Source of the DNA: an uncultured Treponema sp.
Lineage (GTDB): Bacteria > Spirochaetota > Spirochaetia > Treponematales > Treponemataceae
NCBI GenBank assembly: GCA_946540605.1
Contig: CAMNIU010000231.1
Span: 1-40,071 of the forward strand
DNA: 40,071 nucleotides
Direction: 5' to 3'
Positions 27,146-34,448 of this stretch are shown here, piece after piece. The notes beneath the pieces were generated by a model that was given only the letters and a program-made list of their open reading frames with translations, was not told the DNA's origin and made no database searches. The translations under genes and the position numbers were made by a program. Position 1 is the first letter of the stretch, and every line of letters begins with the position of its first letter.

Positions 27146-27873
27146 GCTCTATCCTTCCTACAAACAAAGACTGCAGTCTTATCATCACTATGTCTTGGAA
27201 CAGGCCAATGTGATAGCCAGTTTTTCATATCATGTTTTATTTTGTTACTGCTTTTAGACAAATACTGTTCTGTCAATTCTGAAACAAATGCAACATCTGC
27301 ACCTTTCTGTAAATCATCAGAAATTCCATCTGAACACAAAAAAACGCTTTTCAAGTCTTCTGCAGAAATCGTTCTAATTATCCAATCATTAGGTAAAACT
27401 TCATTTCGCAGTGATTTTGTCATATTAGAAAACGATTCGTCTTTTGCATCTGTCATCACAAGATTTTTTGATTCATCATCAAAAATACAAGAAATCATTC
27501 CATCTCCTAACTGGAAAAGGTAAAGAGTACTATTGTGATATACTGCCCCCAAAAAGGTTGCCGAACAATCTCTAACATCAAAAGAGCTCTTCTGAATTTC
27601 ACAAACCCATTTTTTTACAAAAAGAGAAGTAAAATCCTCCGGCGATTTGTCCCGAACCCCAATCCATTCTTTTGCCAACTTTACAAACAAACAGCATGCA
27701 GTCTTAGAACCAAAATCAGAATGAGCCTTACTTCCTAACCCGTCAGAAACTGCTGCAATAAAGCATTTTTTTGACAAGAATAAATAATGAGAATCCTGCA
27801 TAGGTAATTTTTGTTTTATGTGTAAAGGTCCTATGCTTTCAGCACAGGCTCCTTTCCATTTTGTATTCCACAT
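27142..27873 (-). CDS. PP2C-family protein phosphatase
   Basis: 243 residues, about the size of a bare PP2C domain. The motifs are QDSHY near the N-terminus, AVSDGLGSKAHSDFGS (the metal-binding DG motif), YLFQLGDGMI and VFLCSDGISDDL, all carrying the aspartates that hold two metal ions. It would remove phosphate from Ser/Thr residues, most likely on substrates of the kinase encoded immediately downstream with a 4-base overlap. There is no extra regulatory domain, so control probably comes from partner proteins. The start at 27873 has AGGA about 10 bases upstream and lies 12 bases after the stop of the small vWA gene. Confidence 0.9.
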   Translation of the reverse strand: MWNTKWKGACAESIGPLHIKQKLPMQDSHYLFLSKKCFIAAVSDGLGSKAHSDFGSKTACCLFVKLAKEWIGVRDKSPEDFTSLFVKKWVCEIQKSSFDVRDCSATFLGAVYHNSTLYLFQLGDGMISCIFDDESKNLVMTDAKDESFSNMTKSLRNEVLPNDWIIRTISAEDLKSVFLCSDGISDDLQKGADVAFVSELTEQYLSKSSNKIKHDMKNWLSHWPVPRHSDDKTAVFVCRKDRA

Positions 27874-27885
27874 ATCGTCTATATC

Positions 27886-28344
27886 CTAATAGTTTAATGA
27901 TTCGATCGCTGCAGAAACCTCAATAGCATTAAATATGTATTTTTTCTGCTCTGACACAATCATATTTTCCGGGAAAAAAGACTGTCCATTAATTACTCTT
28001 GAATCAGCTCCAACCAATACAACTCTAAGTTTTGAACCAGAATTATCCCTAAGAAATGCAGTTAGATTTGACTTATCATCATTAGAAAAACCATCTGTTA
28101 AAAGTAAACATGAATCATTGTTATTTCTTAAGAAATCTAGCAAAGCTTGAATTGAAGACTTTCCATTGAAATCAATACTTATTGTTTCTTCTGTTCCAGA
28201 AGCTAATCTTACATCTTCTCCCCAAACGAAAAAATTACAATCAATTCCTTCTGTTAATTGTATTTCTCTAATGATTGATTGAATTACTTCTGGCTTTCCC
28301 AATGTATTCATACTTCCTGATTTATCAATTACTACATTAATCAT
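27886..28344 (-). CDS. Small vWA-domain protein
   Basis: 152 residues when started at the ATG at 28344 (MINVVIDKSGSM); the track's longer version has 11 extra residues that overlap the upstream gene and is less likely because GGATG lies just ahead of the inner ATG. The MIDAS metal site is present as DKSGSM with a later LLTDGFSNDD. The domain is short, a bare vWA core, and would act as a metal-dependent protein-interaction module. The start overlaps the stop of the CARF-nuclease gene by 8 bases. It lies directly before the PP2C and kinase genes, completing a TerY-P-like triad together with, or instead of, the second vWA gene at 30791. Confidence 0.8.
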   Translation of the reverse strand: MINVVIDKSGSMNTLGKPEVIQSIIREIQLTEGIDCNFFVWGEDVRLASGTEETISIDFNGKSSIQALLDFLRNNNDSCLLLTDGFSNDDKSNLTAFLRDNSGSKLRVVLVGADSRVINGQSFFPENMIVSEQKKYIFNAIEVSAAIESLNY

Positions 28345-30064
28345 TTTCACATCCAATAATTTTCTTAATCTGCTCAATTAAATCATCTCCAGAAACAATC
28401 TCAACATTCGGAGTTTCCTTAATTTTCTTATCAAGGATATGTGAATCTGGAGTTTTCGAATAAGCAAGTATGCCCTTTCCTTCAATTCCTCCATAATAAC
28501 GAGCAATTGTAGAAAGCTTTTCTATATGTTCTATTTCAGGCCTACCTGATTTACATTCTACAATAAAAAGACGTTTACCATTCGTGAATACAACATCCAT
28601 CTCTTGGTAGATGTAATGGTCTGAATCAAATTCAGAGATAGCTTTATTGAAATCAACTTTTATTCCATGTCGTATATCAAATAACTTTCCTTTTTCATAA
28701 AGTGGATAAAGATGATTATATACATACTCTTCAAACCAGCCGCCTTTAATGTATGTACTAAACTGAGATTCATCTTCAAATGTATAATCTACAGCCTTTG
28801 TACTTACACAATAAGGCCCTTGTGCCAATTCTAAAATTTCTGGATGCCATGGATCTTCTATCGAAAGAGAATAATAACAATCTCTTCTCTTCATATCTTG
28901 AATATCATTGTATAAATAATTTATTTTCTTTCGGGCTTTCCACATCTCATCGGTCATTGCAATTGAATCTTCATCATCAGCACCAGAACGACCATAATCA
29001 CAAATACCAAGCCCGTTACTATTTACTAAAATAAATGACTCTACTTTTGTAATTGGCTTTAAATCTTCTGTCACAAAATCATTCAAATAAGTGATTTTTA
29101 GTTCTTTGCCTCCTACATAAAAAGGAACACCGCCGAGTTTACGGCATGCGTTCATTGCACCTGCATACATTAATTTTGTTCCACCGGTCAAATTAAAACC
29201 GATTCTTGCATCCCATGGTAATTCAGCAGAGTCCTTAATTATTTTATCAAACACATCACTAGGATTATAAGGGTCTGCTTTTATTTGTGAGAACTCACAA
29301 CTCTCTGGTAGAAATTTTCTCATGCATTCTGCATCATAATTTCCAGATGATACGAATACATGCTTTTTACAATTAAAATGATTTACACCTAACAATGCAG
29401 GTATTCTCTGTTCTCCAAACAAAGTATATATAACATCATAAGTGTCAGCTTTGTTCTCGTCTTTTGGATTCGGATTCTGTTTAGAATTCCAGGCCAACCA
29501 TTCCTTTGGAGGCATAATAGGTACTGGAGGTTTTCTTGGATCTGAGCTGGCAATAAGACGTTTTGAAAGCCCTGGAAACTTGAAGGCAGCCAGAGCCCAT
29601 GAAAAAGCCATTAATGGAGTTCCAGAACTCAAGAAAATAGAAACACGACATTCAATTTGTAAATTTGAAATGTGTTGTAATGCTTGAACTGCTGCACTAT
29701 AAATTCCTTCAGAATCATTGAGTTCAGAAAGTGTGACAGATATTAATCCTACCGAAACAGATTTTCCCATTTCGGAGATTTTTTCCTCAATAAAGTTTAT
29801 GAAATGCTTGTGTGCGGCAGAACAGTTCGCATATTCATATGTGAATTTAAATTTCGCATCAGGATCATCCGAAGCGCTAACTTCATTCAGTTTAGATTTA
29901 AATTCTTCATTAGAAATGCTGTCATCATGTTTTGTGTAGCCAAGAACGATAACATCAGTATAATTACCGTCTGCTAAAGCTCCTAAAATAGGGCCACTTT
30001 TTTCAAACCCCAGTGATGACTTAAAATCTGTAATGCCATACCATGTCACAAGAAAATTCTTCAT
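28337..30064 (-). CDS. Double-CARF protein with C-terminal PD-(D/E)XK nuclease
   Basis: 575 residues from the ATG at 30064, which has AAGGTGGGG upstream; the track starts 5 codons earlier at a TTG. The N-terminal Rossmann-like domain (MKNFLVTWYGI..., LSSGTPLMAF at 145-154) resembles the CARF domain of RtcR. A second one follows with FNLTGGTKLMYAG (290-302), the signature loop of Card1/Can2/DUF1887 CARF domains. The end is a nuclease: GGWFEEYVY (441-449), QEMDVVF (487-493), FIVECKSG (500-507), giving E...D...ECK as in Card1-type enzymes. CARF domains bind cyclic oligoadenylates or other nucleotide ligands, so ligand-triggered DNA or RNA cutting is the natural prediction. No CRISPR genes are in the window. 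It sits between the two vWA genes within the operon. Confidence 0.82.
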   Translation of the reverse strand: MKNFLVTWYGITDFKSSLGFEKSGPILGALADGNYTDVIVLGYTKHDDSISNEEFKSKLNEVSASDDPDAKFKFTYEYANCSAAHKHFINFIEEKISEMGKSVSVGLISVTLSELNDSEGIYSAAVQALQHISNLQIECRVSIFLSSGTPLMAFSWALAAFKFPGLSKRLIASSDPRKPPVPIMPPKEWLAWNSKQNPNPKDENKADTYDVIYTLFGEQRIPALLGVNHFNCKKHVFVSSGNYDAECMRKFLPESCEFSQIKADPYNPSDVFDKIIKDSAELPWDARIGFNLTGGTKLMYAGAMNACRKLGGVPFYVGGKELKITYLNDFVTEDLKPITKVESFILVNSNGLGICDYGRSGADDEDSIAMTDEMWKARKKINYLYNDIQDMKRRDCYYSLSIEDPWHPEILELAQGPYCVSTKAVDYTFEDESQFSTYIKGGWFEEYVYNHLYPLYEKGKLFDIRHGIKVDFNKAISEFDSDHYIYQEMDVVFTNGKRLFIVECKSGRPEIEHIEKLSTIARYYGGIEGKGILAYSKTPDSHILDKKIKETPNVEIVSGDDLIEQIKKIIGCEND

Positions 30065-30086
30065 AAACCCCACCTTCAACCTTGTA

Positions 30087-30791
30087 TTACCAATAACTTC
30101 CTGTATCTAGAATTGCAGCCACTGGTTCAACAATTTCCTTAGGTGGTTCGATTTTCATAATCACATTTGGATTCTGCGAATGACTTCTTGTTGCTACACT
30201 CATAGTGACAAACTTGAAGAACTTGTGCATTGATGAAGCATCTTTTGCGTAAAATAACGGGTTCTCTGTTCCTTCAATAAAGCGCTTAAGCACGGCCTCA
30301 TTTGCATCACTACCAATTGCCATAGCCATGCGGTCACATTTTGAAGAACGGCCATCCTTTATAAACTTATCCATAGGCTCTTGCCAGTCATCGTTTGGTT
30401 CCCCGTCTGAACAAAGAATGACTAAAGGACGATAGGCACGAGAAGGTGTTGTTTCCTTATCTTCAATCATATCTTTTGCCATACGAAGAGCAGTTCCCAT
30501 TGGAGTATTACCCTGCGCTTCCAATTTTTTCATTTCAACCTTAGATGCATTGGTATATGGTAACGCAAGTTTTACTCCTTCATACCCGAAAGTTATAACG
30601 GATACTTGAATCTCAGTTTCAAGCTGCTCTTCATGAGCAAAATCCTTAATCATTTCACGAACAGCTGAATCAAGTTCTGCTATTTTTGACTGTTCACCGC
30701 CTGCATTCATACTTGAACTCGTATCCAGAAGTAATACGACTGGAAGAGGTTTTGCCTTTGCTACTGTGTACTTTGATGGATCGAATGCCAT
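30087..30791 (-). CDS. terY: TerY-like vWA protein
   Basis: 234 residues, the normal size for TerY. The vWA MIDAS site is complete: DTSSSM (23-28), the threonine in GNTPMGT (94-100), and CSDGEPNDDW (127-136). The final 35 residues (RSHSQNPNVIMKIEPPKEIVEP) form an extended tail. TerY-type proteins are cytoplasmic metal-dependent adaptors that work with a PP2C and a zinc-ribbon kinase, both encoded three and four genes downstream. AAAGGAG lies 8 bases before ATG 30791. The shared promoter motif stands 50 bases upstream, overlapping the end of the sigma-like gene, so this gene probably begins a separately started transcript that runs to 13637. Confidence 0.88.
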   Translation of the reverse strand: MAFDPSKYTVAKAKPLPVVLLLDTSSSMNAGGEQSKIAELDSAVREMIKDFAHEEQLETEIQVSVITFGYEGVKLALPYTNASKVEMKKLEAQGNTPMGTALRMAKDMIEDKETTPSRAYRPLVILCSDGEPNDDWQEPMDKFIKDGRSSKCDRMAMAIGSDANEAVLKRFIEGTENPLFYAKDASSMHKFFKFVTMSVATRSHSQNPNVIMKIEPPKEIVEPVAAILDTGSYW

Positions 30792-30840
30792 AGTGTTTTC
30801 TCCTTTTTTGGGGTTATCCCATTTACTGTTATTACTTAAT

Positions 30841-30871
30841 CTAGTAGCAAAAAGTCATTAACTTGATATTT
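30841..30871 (-). promoter_or_regulatory. Shared two-block promoter motif, copy 2
   Basis: The minus strand has AAATATCAAGT, 14 bases, TACTAG, identical in spacing to copy 1 and differing from it by one base in the left block. The left block overlaps the last codons and stop of the sigma-like gene (ATA TCA AGT TAA), and the right block ends 49 bases before the TerY-like start. Because part of it is coding, chance agreement cannot be excluded, but both boxes match at the same distance. Confidence 0.55.
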
Positions 30872-31769
30872 TTTTCTGAACTTTTTCAAAAAATTCAGAA
30901 ATTCGATTACTTATATATCCTTCATCTTTCCCATATTTAGCAGCCAATTCACCTTGAGTCGGCAGCGCTTCATGAGAAAGAAAAACTTTTAGTAAATCTA
31001 CATCCAAGAAACTTCTTTCTTGTAATAGTTCTACAATCTGTGCAATTAAAAAGGTTCTTTCCAATACTTGAAGAAGCCTCAATGTAATAAAAGTTGAAAG
31101 ATATTCTTTCTGCCTCTCCTGACATTTATCAAAAACCTGTTCAATTATTGATATATCTTCTAGAGCATATTCTGTTTTGAAAAGACTCTGTTCAGGTGTC
31201 AAATAATTATTATGAACAGCTTCTGTTTCAAAAATAGAGGTTTCAGATCCATCTTCAATATCTTTTATCTGTTCTTCTACAAGCTGAGATTGATGATATT
31301 TAATAACCAACTCTTTTACTTCATCCGGTGTCAATCCAGATTGTTTTGCAAGCCAGGCTTGAACATTCACTTTTGAAGGGTCTTTTCCCAATTGTTTCGC
31401 TTTTTCAACAAGTTCAACAGCTCTATTATATTCATCCTTAGTACACATCCGGAATTTTCTGACTTCTGCCTTTTCCTTCTTATGCTGAATTTCTGTTGCT
31501 AAGCAGGTATAGAGGAATCCTATGTATGATGAGTCTTCCTGTTCCTTGTATTTTTCGACTGAACGTCTTACACAGTGAGTAATCTCAATACAGGCTTTAC
31601 AGACATCTTCTTCTTTAAAACACATTAGAGTCCAATCCCAGATTGGAGCATATATTTTTTGGAGAAGCTTTTTATAATCAAGAGATTCTTTATCTGTTAT
31701 TGCCTGAATCTTAGTAAATATTGCAAGAATTTCTTCTTCTTTCTTTAGTTTGGCTTCGCTATTTATCAT
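30858..31769 (-). CDS. Sigma-70-like transcription factor
   Basis: 303 residues from the ATG at 31769 (AAGGTGGGG upstream); the track's start ten codons earlier overlaps the previous gene and is less likely. Residues about 40-95 (DVCKACIEITHCVRRSVEKYKEQEDSSYIGFLYTCLA, quoted here only in part as VEKYKEQEDSSYIGFLYTCL) have the look of sigma region 2, with the aromatic F-x2-YL pattern. A region 3-like helical pair follows (VQAWLAKQSGLTPDEVKELV). The C-terminus (PTQGELAAKYGKDEGYISNR) is a helix-turn-helix as in region 4. I infer a dedicated sigma factor that reads the two-block motif found at four starts in this island, including the one just upstream of its own operon at 32400. Overall similarity to sigma-70 is weak, so the class is uncertain. 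Confidence 0.62.
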   Translation of the reverse strand: MINSEAKLKKEEEILAIFTKIQAITDKESLDYKKLLQKIYAPIWDWTLMCFKEEDVCKACIEITHCVRRSVEKYKEQEDSSYIGFLYTCLATEIQHKKEKAEVRKFRMCTKDEYNRAVELVEKAKQLGKDPSKVNVQAWLAKQSGLTPDEVKELVIKYHQSQLVEEQIKDIEDGSETSIFETEAVHNNYLTPEQSLFKTEYALEDISIIEQVFDKCQERQKEYLSTFITLRLLQVLERTFLIAQIVELLQERSFLDVDLLKVFLSHEALPTQGELAAKYGKDEGYISNRISEFFEKVQKKISS

Positions 31770-31779
31770 ATGCCCCACC

Positions 31780-32400
31780 TTATAAAGAGAAGAATTCATC
31801 TAAACTTTGTCTAGCATCTTTTCCGTTATCTGCGACCATTGAACTTGTAAGATTGTTTAAATAATACAATGAAGTAACATCATACAGTTCTGGATTGCAT
31901 GGTTTATTATTATCATCAAAATCAACCTTTCCATAAACCACACTTTTAACTTCACAATTCAGGAATTTTTCTGCAAACGAAATAACACACATAAGAATCA
32001 TTGGTAAAGGCTTTGGTCCATAAGTGATGTCTGCATAAATTTCAGAATTTTCCTCAATTTTATCCAGCATATTTTTTAATCTTGTTTCGTGATTATCTTT
32101 AGTTTCCTTAAATTCAGAATCCAGAGTTTCATAAGTGATTTTAGCACCAATTTCAGCATTAATGGCATCAAGTTCCTGCATAAAAAGGCCGCTATTTTTT
32201 CCACAATTTCCGCCTTTATCTAAAGTACGAAGTAGGATAACTCTAACCTCATCATCTTTTTTCAATGTCTCAGCAAGAATTGCATTAATCGGATAATATA
32301 CAGGTTCCTTATAAGAAATATTAGTATTACCTGAACCGGCATAAACCATTGTATTCATGTATTTCTTCATTGGAATATCACAAAAAATAATCTTTTTCAT
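31780..32400 (-). CDS. CARF-like protein of the TM1812/Csx-type
   Basis: 206 residues. The C-terminal half contains ADITYGPKPLP (123-133), then a hydrophobic helix (MILMCVISFAEKFL) and VKSVVYGKVDF. This order matches the D-x-THGFR-x-LP...YG signature of TM1812-type CARF proteins, with threonine kept and HGFR replaced by YGPK. The N-terminus (MKKIIFCDIP, later DEVRVILLRTLDK) fits the first strands of a Rossmann-like sensor. There is no added effector domain, so it may be a pure nucleotide sensor or a ligand-binding regulator of its neighbours. It is the first gene behind promoter copy 3, 10 bases before the sigma-like gene, suggesting it senses the signal and controls the sigma factor. AAGGAG precedes ATG 32400. 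Confidence 0.62.
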   Translation of the reverse strand: MKKIIFCDIPMKKYMNTMVYAGSGNTNISYKEPVYYPINAILAETLKKDDEVRVILLRTLDKGGNCGKNSGLFMQELDAINAEIGAKITYETLDSEFKETKDNHETRLKNMLDKIEENSEIYADITYGPKPLPMILMCVISFAEKFLNCEVKSVVYGKVDFDDNNKPCNPELYDVTSLYYLNNLTSSMVADNGKDARQSLDEFFSL

Positions 32401-32433
32401 AAAAGATATCTCCTTATTGTCAAATATAGATTA

Positions 32434-32464
32434 TTAGGAATGAATTTTATTAGAGTTGATATTT
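32434..32464 (-). promoter_or_regulatory. Shared two-block promoter motif, copy 3
   Basis: AAATATCAACT, 14 bases, TCCTAA on the minus strand, with the right block 33 bases before the ATG of the CARF-like gene. The left block is identical to copies 1 and 4; the right block keeps T-x-CT. It would drive the CARF-like and sigma-like genes, which makes the proposed sigma factor autoregulated. Confidence 0.6.
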
Positions 32465-32510
32465 TTTCTTAATTTTTCAACACTTTTTTTCCTTTTATAT
32501 TAAAAGGATA

Positions 32511-32540
32511 CTAAAGCAACAATAAAAATTGTTGCTTTAG
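32511..32540 (-). terminator. Perfect 13-bp stem-loop after the FlhA-like gene
   Basis: CTAAAGCAACAAT and its exact complement flank a four-base loop. It lies 83 bases past the stop of the FlhA-like gene and upstream of promoter copy 3, where a terminator would be expected. No run of T follows on the minus strand; instead a second small inverted repeat (CCTTTTA...TAAAAGG) comes next at 32491-32507. It may be an imperfect terminator, an RNA-stabilising end, or a protein-binding site. Confidence 0.45.
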
Positions 32541-32622
32541 CCTTTTAATTATAAACCCTCAAAAAGCAGAAAACAACTTTGATTTTTTGATTTTTGAATA
32601 GTTTGTTATTAAATCTTGGAAA

Positions 32623-33372
32623 TCAAAACCAATTACATCTATTACTTATATTAGATTCAAGGAAAGGCGTTGGAATCTCTATGCACTTATCAAAAGATAA
32701 ATCAATTGTATTATTTGCCAGATTCACAACAGTCGCTTTTACCTGATATTTTTCAGCATCATCATAGTAGAGGAAATTTAAGGTGTCCCCGATTTTCAGG
32801 TAGAACTTAAATCTACCAGCAAGATAGTATCTATTATCATAATCAGCAACTGATGTATTTATTATCTCAACTTTATATACTTCATCCGAGTACTTTGAAA
32901 CTTCCGTAATAAAATATGCATAATTACAATTTGATTTTATCTCTTTATCAAAAGAATAAGAGCGATTCCAAAATGTTGGATAATCGGGCAGCATCAAATT
33001 AATTTGGAAGTCTCCTCTAGAAGGTCTTTCAAAAGTAAACGATAAGCTTTCTCCTGTTCTAAAATGCTTTCTTAAATATAATTGTGGATGCTTTTCAAAA
33101 TATTGCAATATACAATCCATAATTGTTGATGCATCAGCTTTTTCATCAAGCGAAAAGACTTCGCTAGCAAATCTAGGTTTTTCAATATTTCCTTCAAGGC
33201 CAATAGAAATTTGAAAAGGTTCCAGCTGCATATTGTCTTGAATTCTAAACTTTGGAATTTTAGGATCGTTTTTTCTTAATGCTGAAATATCTTCCAATAA
33301 GATACTTCCTTTCTCTTTATCAACTAATGGAATAAGTCCATAACCAAGTTCTAATAAAATTGGATTTTCCAT
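32623..33372 (-). CDS. Soluble protein with FlhA cytoplasmic-domain-like N-terminus
   Basis: 249 residues, no membrane segment. The first 60 residues (LLELGYGLIPLVDKEKG, ISALRKND, PKFRIQDNMQLEPFQISI) follow the opening of the FlhA/FHIPEP cytoplasmic domain: LELG-x-x-LIPLVD, an I-x-x-IR helix, P-x-x-R-I-x-DN-x-x-L-x-P. The rest of FlhA-C is not recognisable; residues 70-160 are a mixed region and 160-249 look like a small beta-barrel (KFYLKIGDTLNFLYYDDAEKY). FlhA normally sorts export substrates at the flagellar gate through its membrane half, which is absent, so a transport role is unlikely. It stands alone between promoter copy 4 and a stem-loop, next to the sigma-like gene. AAGGAG lies 8 bases before ATG 33372. 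A sigma or signalling partner is inferred. Confidence 0.6.
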   Translation of the reverse strand: MENPILLELGYGLIPLVDKEKGSILLEDISALRKNDPKIPKFRIQDNMQLEPFQISIGLEGNIEKPRFASEVFSLDEKADASTIMDCILQYFEKHPQLYLRKHFRTGESLSFTFERPSRGDFQINLMLPDYPTFWNRSYSFDKEIKSNCNYAYFITEVSKYSDEVYKVEIINTSVADYDNRYYLAGRFKFYLKIGDTLNFLYYDDAEKYQVKATVVNLANNTIDLSFDKCIEIPTPFLESNISNRCNWF

Positions 33373-33395
33373 ATAAATACTCCTTCTATTATTAA

Positions 33396-33426
33396 GAAGG
33401 ACTACATATTACAAAAGTTGATATTT
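33396..33426 (-). promoter_or_regulatory. Shared two-block promoter motif, copy 4
   Basis: AAATATCAACT, 14 bases, TCCTTC on the minus strand, ending 23 bases before the ATG of the FlhA-like gene and beginning right at the stop codon of the WYL gene. The left block matches copies 1 and 3 exactly; the right block is the weakest of the four. Confidence 0.55.
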
Positions 33427-34448
33427 TATATTTTTAATTTATTAACTTTTTCTCGCCGCTCTAGCCAATTATCCACAAGCTCTTTTGGTTCTATTGGCAA
33501 AGCCTCATCTGCCCATTGCCAGACCCAAGTCCAGATAGCTTCGCGTTGGTTGCTTCGGAAACTTAGAATTATACCGTCGCCTTTTGGTCCAGGATTCTTT
33601 TTGTCTTTTTCAATAGTTTGATTTTCTCCCCATACACTTTTCTTTGCAAAACGAGCTGGATATCCATGGAGATGGATTTTGTAGTTTTCATAGTTCTTAT
33701 CACAAAGACATCCAAAAGAGCCACGTGTCATTTTTCTAAAATCGTAGTCTCTTGGTAAAGAGAAAACATCTTTTGTGAGTTTAAGATTTTTTATTTCGCT
33801 GAGGGTATATCGGCGACGGGCATTCTTTGCAACATCAAGCGCATGTAAGTTCCAGTTACCATTATCAAATATAAGCTGCCATGGCTGAACTCTGCGAGGC
33901 TTTGGCTTATCATCTGTAAGAGACTGATAATCAAAAGTAATGACTCGGTTTTCTTTTAATGCCTGATCTATAAGTCTCCAGGTTTCTGCAGGAATTTCTT
34001 TGTTCGGTGCTCCAACAAAAATGATTCTGTCATTCTCCGGCTTTTTATTGATCTTAATATTTTCAATTGATAAATCATGATTCTCAATTGCTAGTGATTC
34101 AAAAACTTCCTGAGCTTCTTTATAGAGTGGATTACTTTTTACCATATCCATTAGAGTCTTTATAAGTTTTGCAGCTTTTGCTGCATTTTCATCTGTGTAA
34201 AATCTTGGTAGGCGATATTTAGGATCTGTGTAGAAGTATCCATTTGTTTCAAAATCTGTATCTATAGGAGCGCCATATTTTTCCTCGAGTTCTTCGATAT
34301 CACGGAAGAAGGAAGACTTACTTGTCTTTAGATCATACTTATCGTTCATCTCCGAAATCATTTCATTCCATTTTAGTTTCCGTCCAGATGCGATAATCTC
34401 ATCAATTGCTTGAAAGCGTTTTGCTTTTTCGGTGAAATCTACTGCCAT
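33426..34448 (-). CDS. WYL-domain transcriptional regulator
   Basis: 340 residues. An N-terminal winged helix (RFQAIDEIIASGRKLKWNEM..., SSFFRDIEELEEKYGAPI, about 10-65) is of the DeoR/YafY type. The WYL domain follows at about 150-235 (ALKENRVITFDYQS, RRVQPWQLIFDNGNWNLHALD, RRYTLSEIKNL) and a C-terminal WCX-like region ends the protein (FRSNQREAIWTWVWQWADEA). WYL proteins are ligand-responsive, often nucleic-acid-sensing repressors or activators and are frequent controllers of phage-defence islands. The stop of the upstream nuclease-like gene abuts its ATG (TAGATG), so the two are translated together. It may control its own divergent promoter region near 35335 or the adjacent operon. Confidence 0.9.
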   Translation of the reverse strand: MAVDFTEKAKRFQAIDEIIASGRKLKWNEMISEMNDKYDLKTSKSSFFRDIEELEEKYGAPIDTDFETNGYFYTDPKYRLPRFYTDENAAKAAKLIKTLMDMVKSNPLYKEAQEVFESLAIENHDLSIENIKINKKPENDRIIFVGAPNKEIPAETWRLIDQALKENRVITFDYQSLTDDKPKPRRVQPWQLIFDNGNWNLHALDVAKNARRRYTLSEIKNLKLTKDVFSLPRDYDFRKMTRGSFGCLCDKNYENYKIHLHGYPARFAKKSVWGENQTIEKDKKNPGPKGDGIILSFRSNQREAIWTWVWQWADEALPIEPKELVDNWLERREKVNKLKI

